From an uncultured Pedobacter sp. (GTDB lineage Bacteria; Bacteroidota; Bacteroidia; Sphingobacteriales; Sphingobacteriaceae), in contig NZ_CAMLIG010000003.1 in the NCBI RefSeq assembly GCF_946480185.1, positions 248,001 through 312,000 on the forward strand: DNA of 64,000 nucleotides. The letters run 5' to 3'. A program made the position numbers and the translations under genes. This document shows, piece after piece, positions 19,442 to 27,579 of this stretch. Positions within the stretch are counted from its first letter, which is position 1. Each line of letters opens with the position of its first letter. The notes under the pieces are model-generated. The model ran no database searches. It saw only the letters and a program-made list of their open reading frames with translations, and had not been told where the DNA came from.

Positions 19442-20677
19442 TTATTTGGCTAAATAGTATAAAGTTGTACATGCTTCTCTTTTAAACAATTCGTTCGCTT
19501 GTTTTTGAATATCTTCTGTAGAAACTTTCCGGTAATTTTCGATATCAGTATTGATCAGGTTGGCATCACCGAACAACTCGTAAAAGGCTAAATTCATCGC
19601 TTTATCCAACAAACTCATTTCGCCAAACTCCTTGGTAGCTTCGTACTTGTTTTTAACCTTTGTTAATTCATCTTCGTAAACCAATTGCGTTTTCAAAAAG
19701 TCAAGCTCTTTCCAAATACATTCGTCTGCATGTTCAACGGTGATGTCTGGCAATAAGCGCCCTTCAATCACAAACATTCCGGTATCAATACTTCCGTACA
19801 CATAAGCGTTAATATCGCTAAAAACCGGGTTTTGTTGCACTAAATTTTGGTACAATCTCGATGATTTTCCTTGAGATAAAATATCTGAAATTAAATCTGT
19901 AGCAGCATAACCTGATTCCATCCTACCCGGCATTTTAAACACTTTGTAAATTGCGGTTGTAGGCACATCAGCTTTTACAGTTTCTTTAATTTCCTGGGTT
20001 TGGATTGGTTCTTTTGGCAAATTGCGTTCTGGTTTTGTACCACCGTCAATCGGCGCAAACCATTTCTCGGCTAGTTTTTTAACTTCATCTAATTTCACCG
20101 CTCCGCCAACCACCATAATGGCATTTTTTGGATTGTAATACTTTTTAAAAAATGCTTTAACATCTTCTATCTTGGCATTTTCTACATGCGCTAAACTTTT
20201 ACCAATAGTTGCCCATTGGTAAGGATGATCTTTATAAACCAAGGGCCTTAGTTTTAACCAAACGTCGCCATAAGGCTGGTTTAAATATCGTTGTTTAAAT
20301 TCCTCGCAAACTACGTTTCGCTGTACTTCCAAACTTTTTTCTGAGAAAGCTAGGCTCAGCATCCTGTCGGATTCTAGCCAAAAGGCAGTTTCTAAATTAA
20401 CAGCTGGTAGGGTGATGTAATAGTTGGTCATATCGTTGCTGGTGAAAGCATTGTTTTCGCCACCAACACGTTGTAAAGGCTCATCGTAAGATGGGATGTT
20501 GACCGAACCGCCAAACATTAAATGCTCAAACAAATGCGCAAAACCAGTTTGTTCTGGATTTTCGTCTCTTGCACCAACATCGTATAATATATTTAAAACG
20601 GCCATCGGTGTAGTATGGTCTTCATGCACCAAAACCTTTAAACCGTTTTCTAAAGTAAATCTTTCAAACTGAACCAT
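19442..20677 (-). CDS. M16-family zinc peptidase, catalytic subunit
   Basis: The inverted zinc motif HLFEH is at residues 48-52 from the chosen start, with the downstream glutamate in NVVCEEFKQR. The 411-aa length is that of a processing-peptidase-like subunit. I start at the ATG at 20677 (MVQFERFTLENGLKV), the normal family N-terminus. The longer frame to 20755 crosses a TAAATTTG promoter box at 20695-20702. It pairs with the non-catalytic M16 protein downstream. No signal peptide is seen, so it is probably cytoplasmic. Confidence 0.93.
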   Translation of the reverse strand: MVQFERFTLENGLKVLVHEDHTTPMAVLNILYDVGARDENPEQTGFAHLFEHLMFGGSVNIPSYDEPLQRVGGENNAFTSNDMTNYYITLPAVNLETAFWLESDRMLSLAFSEKSLEVQRNVVCEEFKQRYLNQPYGDVWLKLRPLVYKDHPYQWATIGKSLAHVENAKIEDVKAFFKKYYNPKNAIMVVGGAVKLDEVKKLAEKWFAPIDGGTKPERNLPKEPIQTQEIKETVKADVPTTAIYKVFKMPGRMESGYAATDLISDILSQGKSSRLYQNLVQQNPVFSDINAYVYGSIDTGMFVIEGRLLPDITVEHADECIWKELDFLKTQLVYEDELTKVKNKYEATKEFGEMSLLDKAMNLAFYELFGDANLINTDIENYRKVSTEDIQKQANELFKREACTTLYYLAK

Positions 20678-20694
20678 AATATTTTGCTTGTGGA

Positions 20695-20702
20695 CAAATT
20701 TA
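20695..20702 (-). promoter_or_regulatory. -7 promoter box of the M16 operon
   Basis: TAAATTTG on the minus strand matches TAnnTTTG exactly. TTG triplets lie 17 and 21 bases upstream, either of which could be the -33 element. Confidence 0.5.
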
Positions 20703-20945
20703 GTTTTATCCTTTAAAAGCAAGCAATGAAAGCTCATTTTTTTAAGAATGGGCAATTATTATTAAAAAAAAATTACAGCCTCTATTAAGTAAAAATTGCG
20801 TAGTTGGTTGCACATTAATAAAACTTAAAATTTTGGGACTATGCCAATAACACATATTTAAGGCGTTTTTTGATGTCTAAACCCTAAGTGATTAGACGAA
20901 AATTAATCATAAATTTGTATATTAGAATTTTAACAACCCTAAGAA

Positions 20946-21152
20946 ATGGAAGCAATTAATATCAAAGCATTCACAACCGATTCCTCACAGCTCGAAGCTC
21001 TTAAAGCAGTGATGAAAGCTTTAAAAATAAAGTTTGAAGTTTCAAACGAAGATATTTATAATAAAGAGTTCGTAAAAAAAATTGAGGAAAGCAGAAAACA
21101 GATTGCGGAAGGTAAAGTCACGAAAATCAGTTTAGATGATATATGGAAATAG
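20946..21152 (+). CDS. DUF2683-type antitoxin of a YoeB/Txe pair
   Basis: This 68-aa protein has an N-terminal beta strand (INIKAFTTD), a helix that starts SSQLEALKAVMKALKIKFEV, and a C-terminal charged tail with EESRKQIAEGKVTKIS. That is the layout of DUF2683 antitoxins in Bacteroidota. Its last 10 bases overlap the toxin start in another frame, as is usual for such pairs. The antitoxin probably represses its own promoter, but no clear operator palindrome was picked out upstream. Confidence 0.8.
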   Translation: MEAINIKAFTTDSSQLEALKAVMKALKIKFEVSNEDIYNKEFVKKIEESRKQIAEGKVTKISLDDIWK

Positions 21153-21400
21153 AATTTTCCGACCATGCTAATGCAGATCTAATTTTCTGGAAAACGACTG
21201 GGAATGTAGCAATCTTGAAAAAAATCAGATCTTTATTAGAAGTTATTGTCCAATCTCCGTTTGAAGGCATCGGCAAGCCAGAACCTTTAAAGCATTCCCT
21301 TTCGGGCACATGGTCAAGAAGGATTAATCGAGAACATCGATTAATCTATGAAGTAAAGGACAATAAAATAATTGTTATGTCGCTTAAAGGACATTATTAA
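21143..21400 (+). CDS. yoeB: YoeB/Txe-family mRNA interferase toxin
   Basis: This 85-aa RelE-fold ribonuclease cuts mRNA on the ribosome. The catalytic residues line up with those of E. coli YoeB with an offset of one: E47 (PEPLK), R66 (REHRLIYEV), H84 and Y85 (the terminal GHY). WSRRINREHRLIY is the family signature. All key residues are intact, so the toxin is probably active. It overlaps its antitoxin by 10 bases, and a hairpin follows 15 bases after the stop. Confidence 0.92.
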   Translation: MEIEFSDHANADLIFWKTTGNVAILKKIRSLLEVIVQSPFEGIGKPEPLKHSLSGTWSRRINREHRLIYEVKDNKIIVMSLKGHY

Positions 21401-21415
21401 AAATAGGTAAATAAA

Positions 21416-21452
21416 AAAAGCGTCCCGAAAATTAAATTCCGAGACGCTTTAA
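21416..21452. terminator. Bidirectional terminator between yoeB and the DUF6580 gene
   Basis: AAAGCGTC.CG and CG.GACGCTTT form an 11-bp stem with one mismatch. A-runs on the left and T-runs on the right let it serve both convergent units. Confidence 0.75.
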
Positions 21453-21470
21453 TATGAACCATTTTAAATA

Positions 21471-22046
21471 TTAAGCGATTTGCTTATTTGTATTTAATAC
21501 CGTGAATTTAGATTTCGCCAATTCAAAACCGCCGTAAAGTACAGCTCCAAAAATCAGATTTCCTAACAAAAGGTTTTTCTCAAACGGGATTGCCGCAACT
21601 AGTGATTGGAAATAACCTGTAATATCTTTACTGTACATTGTGCCACCTAACCATGGCTCAATATCAGTAACTAACCAATGGATTAAAACTCCTGCTAAAG
21701 AAGCTAACAACACATTGCCTACATTTACTTTTTTAATTAAACCACCAATGAACACCATTACTGCAAAGCAAAGATAAACTACTGCAAATCCTCCGTAAAA
21801 CAATGTCCAAGTTCCTGTATAGGTGTAATTGATTAAAATATCACTAAAAAATAAAAGTAATAATGGTACGGCATAAGCTTTCCATCTGTTTTTGAAATGC
21901 GTACCTGCAAATAAGGCTATAGCGCCAACAGGAGTAAAATTAAACCAGTTTGCATCGCCCAGTAAAGGCATAAAACGTGTTGCGCCCGCAGCTATAATTA
22001 TTAAAAATAGCACCCAGTTTCTAGCGTTCCAATTTTTTAAAGACAT
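21471..22046 (-). CDS. DUF6580 membrane protein, putative cobalamin-linked transport component
   Basis: This 191-aa protein has five or six membrane helices, with TRFMPLLGDANWFNFTPVGAIALFAG near the N-terminus, the DUF6580 pattern. Some members resemble the substrate-binding S components of ECF transporters. The gene follows the BtuB-like receptor by 36 bases on the same strand, behind a cobalamin riboswitch. That context suggests a part in B12 or precursor uptake across the inner membrane. No biochemical role is established as far as I know, so this is inference from position. Confidence 0.75.
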   Translation of the reverse strand: MSLKNWNARNWVLFLIIIAAGATRFMPLLGDANWFNFTPVGAIALFAGTHFKNRWKAYAVPLLLLFFSDILINYTYTGTWTLFYGGFAVVYLCFAVMVFIGGLIKKVNVGNVLLASLAGVLIHWLVTDIEPWLGGTMYSKDITGYFQSLVAAIPFEKNLLLGNLIFGAVLYGGFELAKSKFTVLNTNKQIA

Positions 22047-22082
22047 TTTTATTAATTTTTGAAATGGTAAAACTACAAATTC

Positions 22083-23993
22083 TTACCTAAATGTAAAGCT
22101 TAGACCTGCATTAAAATTAATTCCTTTTGCGGTATAGCCAGCAAAGTCATTATAATCGGTATCAAAGATGTTTTTAATATCGGCAAAAACGCTGAATGTT
22201 CTGTTAGCTTTAAATTGTAAATAAGCATCTACCGTACTGTATTTTTTCAAATTCACAGATTTTGTTGTGAAATTAGACTCATCGAAATATTGATCAATTC
22301 TAACATCATTCCATCTTGCAGTTAAACTTGCATAAAATTTTGGTGTGAAAGTGTATCCTAGATTAGTGCCTACACTGTTTTTTGGCCTCCTGAACAAATT
22401 GAAAGTTTCCGTAGTACCGGTTTTTACTTTACCATCTACAAACGCATACCAAGCGCCAAAGTTGAAATTTTTATTAGGTTTAAAACCTAATTCCAGCTCT
22501 ACACCTTTGTCATTTTGCCTATCTTGGTTTACGTACCCATAAACTTGTGGTGCTATTAGTCCAAAATCAATAACTTTTTCCCCTTTTCTCGAAAAAACCG
22601 AAACAGTATAAGTTAATTTATTTTCAAACAAATCACCCTCCACTCCAGTTTCATAAGTTTTGGACATTTCTGGCTTTAAAGCTAGGTTTCCATATTCGGA
22701 GTAAAGCTGATAAAGACTAGGTACCCGGTAAGCCGATGAAATGTTCACATAATACTTTAATTGTTGATTGATAATTACGGATGGATTGATTGTATAAGTA
22801 AAGTTTTCTCCGTACTGACTGTGATTATTATAACGCCCACCTAACTCCATCCTAAAAATATTGCCACCATGTAAAAAAACAGAGGTATAAACGCTGGTGA
22901 TATGATTATCTGCATTTAAACTTGAAGGATAACTTGGGTCATCATATTTCTGTTTTGTTTTTGTGAATTTATAATTAAGACCAGAAGTGATGCCTATAAT
23001 TTTATTAAACTGATAAGCAAAAACTCCCTCTGCATTAGAGATGTCTCCCTGGTTGTTGGTAGTTGTAGGGTCGTTATTAAAGAGATTTTTTACATGATTT
23101 TGTGATAAAAACACATTTAATTCTCCTTTACGTAAGTTCAATTTGGCTCCCACGTTTGCTAGCAAGGCTGTTTTGTTGTAGGTATAATCTGTATCGTCTT
23201 TAAAAGCCCCGGCATCTAAATCAGCTTTATTTCTGTTGGCCTGCAAACCTGCGTTGATGCTAAAATTATCGGTTATATTTTGTGATAAATTTAAACCGAA
23301 TGAAAGCTGTTTGAACCCGTCTTTTTCAAATTTATCTGTAAGATTTGCAGGTTCTGCCGAAGAAATCCCTTTAGAATCTAAATTTGAAAAATTCATTGAA
23401 ATTCTAGTCTTTTCTATCTGTCCGCTTAAACCCACGGAAGCTTTATAAGTACTGTAACTGCCAGCGGAAAGCAATGCATTAGCTGTTAATTTGCCATCCC
23501 CCTTTTTTGTGATAATATTGATTACCCCGGCAACAGCATCGGACCCGTAAAGTGTAGAACTTGCTCCTTTTAATATCTCAATGCGCTGGATTTGGACAAT
23601 ATCAATGGCAGAAAGATTGTACTCGCCAGAAATACCAGAAGCATCGTTCACTGCTATTCCATCAATTAAAATGAGTGTGTTTGGCGTACTTGCTCCTCTT
23701 AAAAATACCGATTGAACGTTTCCAGGGTTACTTCCGCTACCACCGATAGTTAAGCCGGCTACATTGTTCAACAATTCTGGCAAAGTTCTTCCTTGAGCCC
23801 TACTGATCTCCTCTGCAGAAATTACTTTTACAATTTTCCCGATATCGCCAATTTTTTTTGGTGAACGTGAAGCGGTTACAACAACTTCGTTTAAGTAAGT
23901 ACTGTCTTTAGTTTGTGCAAATAAATTTGCGGTTGCGAGAGAAAGCTGAACAAGCCCTAGGCCTGTAACAACTAAAATTTTTCTTTTTTTCAT
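22083..23993 (-). CDS. BtuB-like TonB-dependent receptor for cobalamin
   Basis: This outer-membrane receptor (636 aa) has a signal peptide ending LFAQ at residue 27, a TonB box LNEVVVTASRS at 34-44, and a plug with GRTLPELLNNVAGL and ILKGASSTLYGSDAVAGVINI. The barrel ends in the terminal LSFTFR. It lacks the carboxypeptidase-like domain of the other receptor in the window. Length and plug match BtuB, and a cobalamin riboswitch stands in its leader, so vitamin B12 or a related corrinoid is the likely substrate. The DUF6580 gene follows in the same unit. Confidence 0.93.
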   Translation of the reverse strand: MKKRKILVVTGLGLVQLSLATANLFAQTKDSTYLNEVVVTASRSPKKIGDIGKIVKVISAEEISRAQGRTLPELLNNVAGLTIGGSGSNPGNVQSVFLRGASTPNTLILIDGIAVNDASGISGEYNLSAIDIVQIQRIEILKGASSTLYGSDAVAGVINIITKKGDGKLTANALLSAGSYSTYKASVGLSGQIEKTRISMNFSNLDSKGISSAEPANLTDKFEKDGFKQLSFGLNLSQNITDNFSINAGLQANRNKADLDAGAFKDDTDYTYNKTALLANVGAKLNLRKGELNVFLSQNHVKNLFNNDPTTTNNQGDISNAEGVFAYQFNKIIGITSGLNYKFTKTKQKYDDPSYPSSLNADNHITSVYTSVFLHGGNIFRMELGGRYNNHSQYGENFTYTINPSVIINQQLKYYVNISSAYRVPSLYQLYSEYGNLALKPEMSKTYETGVEGDLFENKLTYTVSVFSRKGEKVIDFGLIAPQVYGYVNQDRQNDKGVELELGFKPNKNFNFGAWYAFVDGKVKTGTTETFNLFRRPKNSVGTNLGYTFTPKFYASLTARWNDVRIDQYFDESNFTTKSVNLKKYSTVDAYLQFKANRTFSVFADIKNIFDTDYNDFAGYTAKGINFNAGLSFTFR

Positions 23994-23997
23994 TTGT

Positions 23998-24015
23998 TGT
24001 GAGTTTTAGCTCACA
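23998..24015 (-). promoter_or_regulatory. Leader hairpin just before the BtuB-like start
   Basis: TGTGAG-CTAAAA-CTCACA forms a 6-bp hairpin ending 4 bases before the ATG. It may belong to the expression platform of the riboswitch by hiding the start region. Confidence 0.4.
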
Positions 24016-24099
24016 GCAAACAGAAATGAATTTTAAATGGAACAACACGTCTGGAGTTCGCACTCAAAAGCTTCAATCCCCGAAAGCTATGAATTATAA

Positions 24100-24265
24100 T
24101 TGTTAGGCAGGTCTTCTGACTTACTCCAAGTTTTTCGGCCTTCCCATCTGCCATGTGGCGGACAGTGACCATTAGATTGAAAAACTTTTTAGAGCTTACA
24201 GCTGCGGGACAGTTTAGGATTTACACCTTATTCCCTTTTAATCTCGACCACGGTCGAGAACCATA
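24100..24265 (-). ncRNA. Cobalamin riboswitch
   Basis: On the minus strand the conserved blocks run in order: GGGAATAAGGTGTAAATCC, CTGTCCCGCAGCTGTAAG, a GTCACTG/CCGCCACATGGCAG part, GATGGGAAGGCC and AGTCAGAAGACCTGCC. These are the core elements of the AdoCbl-binding riboswitch. It lies in the leader of the BtuB-like receptor gene and should lower expression when cobalamin is plentiful. The ends are approximate. Confidence 0.93.
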
Positions 24266-24271
24266 ACGTTG

Positions 24272-24279
24272 CAAAAGTA
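24272..24279 (-). promoter_or_regulatory. -7 promoter box upstream of the cobalamin riboswitch
   Basis: TACTTTTG matches TAnnTTTG exactly and is preceded, 18 bases upstream, by ATTG as a possible -33 element. The riboswitch begins a few bases downstream. From here to 24515 no gene or clear signal was found. Confidence 0.6.
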
Positions 24280-24515
24280 GTATTAAAATTAGTAATTCAA
24301 TAAATTTAAAACAAAAGTGACAGCAATCACTTTACAACATACATTTTACAATAAAAAATAAGTGGCTTAATTCCCTTATATAGCGCACCTAGCATGACAA
24401 ACTTCCTGTTTTGTTAAGTTAAGATTAAACAGCAGTTAAATCTCGGTCATAAAACATAAAAAGCAAATTCTTGGTATGCTTATGGATATGTGTTTAATAG
24501 CTAAAAAATACAGAT

Positions 24516-24785
24516 ATGGATACTATTAACAAACAATTTTTCAATACAGAAAATTACGGTGGGGAGTTTTCGATACTTAACTCTTATAATCCCGCAAAAA
24601 GCCAGAAATCATCCAAATTAAAACCGAACATATATACAACATTTTTATATGTACTATCGGTCATTAGCATTGTTTTTTGGGTCATATCTTTAAGCATTTT
24701 ACCGTTTGGACATATTTTCCAATTCTTATTAGGTTCAGCTGTTTTGTTTATTAATGTATTGATTTTTAAATGGACGAGGTTGTAA
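24516..24785 (+). CDS. Small hypothetical membrane protein
   Basis: This 89-aa frame begins with a polar stretch of about 38 residues and then has two hydrophobic segments (TTFLYVLSVISIVFWVISL near 41-59 and FQFLLGSAVLFINVLIF near 68-84). The family was not recognised. The frame starts with ATG and reads like a real membrane protein, but an opposite frame of similar length exists across the same bases, so it may be spurious. It stands alone upstream of the two-component system genes. Confidence 0.45.
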   Translation: MDTINKQFFNTENYGGEFSILNSYNPAKSQKSSKLKPNIYTTFLYVLSVISIVFWVISLSILPFGHIFQFLLGSAVLFINVLIFKWTRL

Positions 24786-24984
24786 ACCACCCTGATGTGC
24801 TTTTAAAAAAATCTTTAGGGTATTTTAACAATTGGTCCATTGTACCTTTAGCGCCCAAAACGCTAAACCTTTCTTACTGAAACCCAATTCTTGCCAACTT
24901 ATCTTTACTTTTCTTTATAAATCATTTTATTAACCAAAGGTTTTCAATATGCCTTTTGCGTAAAAAATGATACATTTACAATTA

Positions 24985-25650
24985 ATGAAGATTTTAATTG
25001 TTGAAGATGAAATTGAGCTTGCGGATAGCATGCGCAATTATCTACAAAATGAAGATTACAATTGCGAGTTAGCTTTTGACACCAAGCAAGCCCGAGAGCA
25101 AATGATGCTTTTTGATTACGATTGTATTGTTTTAGATATTATGCTTCCTTACGGCAGTGGTTTAGATCTTTTGCAAGAACTTAAGAAAGCAGGAAAAGAA
25201 GATGGTGTCATCATTATTTCGGCAAAAAATTCTGTTGACGATAAAATACACTCCCTCAACCTTGGTGCTGATGATTATTTGGCAAAACCATTCCACTTGG
25301 CAGAATTGAGTGCTAGGATACAATCTATTATTAGACGCAGAAATTTCAGCGGGTCCAATATCATCAATTATAAAGACTTAAATATCAACTTACTATCTAA
25401 AGAAGTAACGGTATCTGGCAAAGAGGTTGAGATTACAAAAACAGAGTTTGCACTGCTTTTATTTTTAATCCTCAACAAAAACAAAGTAGTATCAAAAAAT
25501 GCCATTGCCGAAAACTTAAGTGGGCAATCTGCCTTGTATTTTGACAATTTTGACATCATTTACTCGCATATTAAAAATTTAAAGCGCAAATTGGGCATTG
25601 CTGGCGATTATATAAAAACCATTTATGGTACTGGATATAAATTAAATTAG
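24985..25650 (+). CDS. OmpR-family response regulator
   Basis: This regulator has a receiver domain with acidic residues E7 and D8, the phospho-acceptor D51 in IVLDIMLPYGSG and K101 in LAKPFH. It is followed by a winged-helix DNA-binding domain (about 130-221) ending NLKRKLGI...IKTIYGTGYKL. I start at the ATG at 24985 (MKILIVEDEIELAD), the normal family N-terminus, rather than 18 bases earlier. The histidine kinase gene begins 2 bases after its stop. The signal and target genes are unknown. Confidence 0.93.
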   Translation: MKILIVEDEIELADSMRNYLQNEDYNCELAFDTKQAREQMMLFDYDCIVLDIMLPYGSGLDLLQELKKAGKEDGVIIISAKNSVDDKIHSLNLGADDYLAKPFHLAELSARIQSIIRRRNFSGSNIINYKDLNINLLSKEVTVSGKEVEITKTEFALLLFLILNKNKVVSKNAIAENLSGQSALYFDNFDIIYSHIKNLKRKLGIAGDYIKTIYGTGYKLN

Positions 25651-25652
25651 TT

Positions 25653-26948
25653 TTGAAATTACTTACCTACAGTTCTAGAAAATACCTTTGGCTTTCGGTA
25701 TTACTTATCGTTTTAAGCATTCCTACCTTCTATTTCGTAGTAAATTCCTTATTTTTAAAAGCAACGGACCAAACCTTAGAAAACCAAGCAGATTTAATCC
25801 CTAATTACGTTCGTGAAGTTAAAACTCCTGCCGATTTAGCGCTATGGAAAAAGCTAGATGGTGATGTAGAAATCTCCATTTTTGACAAAAATAATTTTAA
25901 ATCAGAACCATTCACAGTTGAAGTAGTAAATCCGAAAACTAATGTAATTCAAGATTACCGCTACCTGCAAAAACAGATAGAAATATTTGGGATAAAGCAC
26001 ACCATTACTTTTAAAGTTTCTTTGGTTGAAAAAGAAGATTTAATAAAAAGTATTGTTATTGTGCAAACATCTCTTCTAATGCTTATTTTTCTAGGTTTTT
26101 TTATCATCAACAGAAATATCAACTCCAAAATTTGGAAACCTTTTCACAGCATTCTTCATTTTTTAAAGAACTACCAAGTTGACCATAAAGAAGATCTGGC
26201 AACAGAAATCCTCGAAATTGATGAGTTTAACGATTTAAACATCGATATAAAAAACTTAATACAGCGAACAGAAACTGCATATAGATTACAAAAAGAATTT
26301 ACAGAAAACGCCGCACATGAATTGCAAACTCCTGTTGCCATTATTAAATCAAAGCTAGATTTATTGTTGCAAGAAAAAGAGTTAAGTAATAGCCAAAGCA
26401 TGTTGATTGATCAAATTTATTATGTGCTTCAAAAGCTGAGCGATTTAAATAAAAACTTGCTGTTTTTATCGAAAATAGAGAACCAACAGTTTGAATTTGA
26501 AGACCGTATAGATGCTGTTAAAACGGTTTCATTGGTTATAGAAAACTTAAACTTTTTTGCTGAAGCCAAATACCAGCAACTGCTTTTTCCGAAACCACAG
26601 CCAAAGTTTTTTGAAGGGAACAAAGCGCTTTTTGATCAGCTAGTGCAAAATTTAATGATTAACGCGTTACAATATTCGCCAAAAGGAAGTATTGTAAATG
26701 TGCTGCTCACTAACGATGCATTAACATTTGTAAATGAAGGACCCGAACTTGACTTTAGCGAAGCGAAATTGTTTTCAAGGTTTTCAAAAACAATTGAAAA
26801 AGACCAAAAAGGAAATGGTTTAGGCTTGGCAATCTGTAAAAAAATTGCGCTGGTTCATGGCTTCGATATTAATTATCAGTATATAAACGCAAAACATCAC
26901 TTTATACTGCAATTTACAAAAACAGCCAAACTACCCGTTGAAAGCTAA
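25653..26948 (+). CDS. Sensor histidine kinase
   Basis: The kinase has membrane helices at about residues 12-34 and 133-152 enclosing a periplasmic domain of about 100 residues. The dimerisation helix carries the phospho-acceptor H222 in AAHELQTPVAII, and the catalytic domain has NLMINALQYSPKG (N box) and NGLGLAICKKIA (G box). The start is TTG, 2 bases after the regulator stop, and no nearby ATG fits. The catalytic domain is short between the N and G boxes. Together with the upstream regulator it forms an envelope-sensing two-component system of unknown signal. Confidence 0.92.
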   Translation: MKLLTYSSRKYLWLSVLLIVLSIPTFYFVVNSLFLKATDQTLENQADLIPNYVREVKTPADLALWKKLDGDVEISIFDKNNFKSEPFTVEVVNPKTNVIQDYRYLQKQIEIFGIKHTITFKVSLVEKEDLIKSIVIVQTSLLMLIFLGFFIINRNINSKIWKPFHSILHFLKNYQVDHKEDLATEILEIDEFNDLNIDIKNLIQRTETAYRLQKEFTENAAHELQTPVAIIKSKLDLLLQEKELSNSQSMLIDQIYYVLQKLSDLNKNLLFLSKIENQQFEFEDRIDAVKTVSLVIENLNFFAEAKYQQLLFPKPQPKFFEGNKALFDQLVQNLMINALQYSPKGSIVNVLLTNDALTFVNEGPELDFSEAKLFSRFSKTIEKDQKGNGLGLAICKKIALVHGFDINYQYINAKHHFILQFTKTAKLPVES

Positions 26949-26969
26949 TAGTTTGGCTGTTGAATCCTT

Positions 26970-27401
26970 TTACTGTTGTGAGGCAATCATTACAATTTTT
27001 GCCTTAACAGTACCGGGCGGAATTGAAAAAGTGCCTGTCCCGCTGGAAGGTTGAACTTGAACCGTTATTTTTTGCTGTGTAACAACATAACTATAAGAAA
27101 GACCATCATAAGTTTGCGGAATTGGTTCGTAGGTGCTGTTTAGATTATCATTTCCATTACTAAAATCTAGGTAAACTAAAACACCATCAAAATCATTCTG
27201 ATAAATATCACTGTTAAGGAAATTGATGTCTGCGGAATATGTTTCGTCTCCCTTATTGTTAGTTGTTTTTACCCAACTTTTAGCATCTATTGTTGTATAA
27301 ACAGTCTGATTAGGGGTTGTGTAATACTCGTTAGTTACTTTCCGGCAGGCTGATACTCCAAGTATCATTAAACCCACAATTAAAATAGATAGTTTCTTCA
27401 T
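26970..27401 (-). CDS. Small hypothetical lipoprotein
   Basis: This 143-aa protein has a signal peptide with the lipobox GVSAC (cysteine 19), then a polar beta-rich domain with YTTIDAKSWVK near residue 40 and a C-terminal VKAKIVMIASQQ. It is of a type often seen in Bacteroidota as single-gene lipoproteins. Function unknown. It is convergent with the histidine kinase, 21 bases from its stop, and no classical terminator was noted between them. Confidence 0.7.
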   Translation of the reverse strand: MKKLSILIVGLMILGVSACRKVTNEYYTTPNQTVYTTIDAKSWVKTTNNKGDETYSADINFLNSDIYQNDFDGVLVYLDFSNGNDNLNSTYEPIPQTYDGLSYSYVVTQQKITVQVQPSSGTGTFSIPPGTVKAKIVMIASQQ

Positions 27402-27550
27402 ATTTAGCTTTTGTTTACTGTTATATCAAATTTGACACCATAAATCTGTTTTAGTTTAAAGACGAGAAAACATTAATAATGGTTACAGCATAAATTGAAA
27501 AAACATGTGAATTTAATTTTATTATGCTTTACATATTGTGCTGTAAAGTT

Positions 27551-27558
27551 TAACTTTG
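27551..27558 (+). promoter_or_regulatory. -7 promoter box of the phosphohexomutase gene
   Basis: TAACTTTG matches TAnnTTTG exactly. It contains the TTG that would otherwise look like a start at 27556. The real ATG is 22 bases further on. Confidence 0.55.
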
Positions 27559-27579
27559 ATTTCAAAAAAACCGAGATAT

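Noticed and set aside
21416..21452. Hairpin after yoeB as a mobile-element end
   Set aside because: It has the A-run, stem and T-run layout of a bidirectional terminator between convergent genes.
24584..24790. Minus-strand frame opposite the small membrane protein gene
   Set aside because: It has no recognisable pattern and the plus-strand frame reads better as a membrane protein, though neither is certain.
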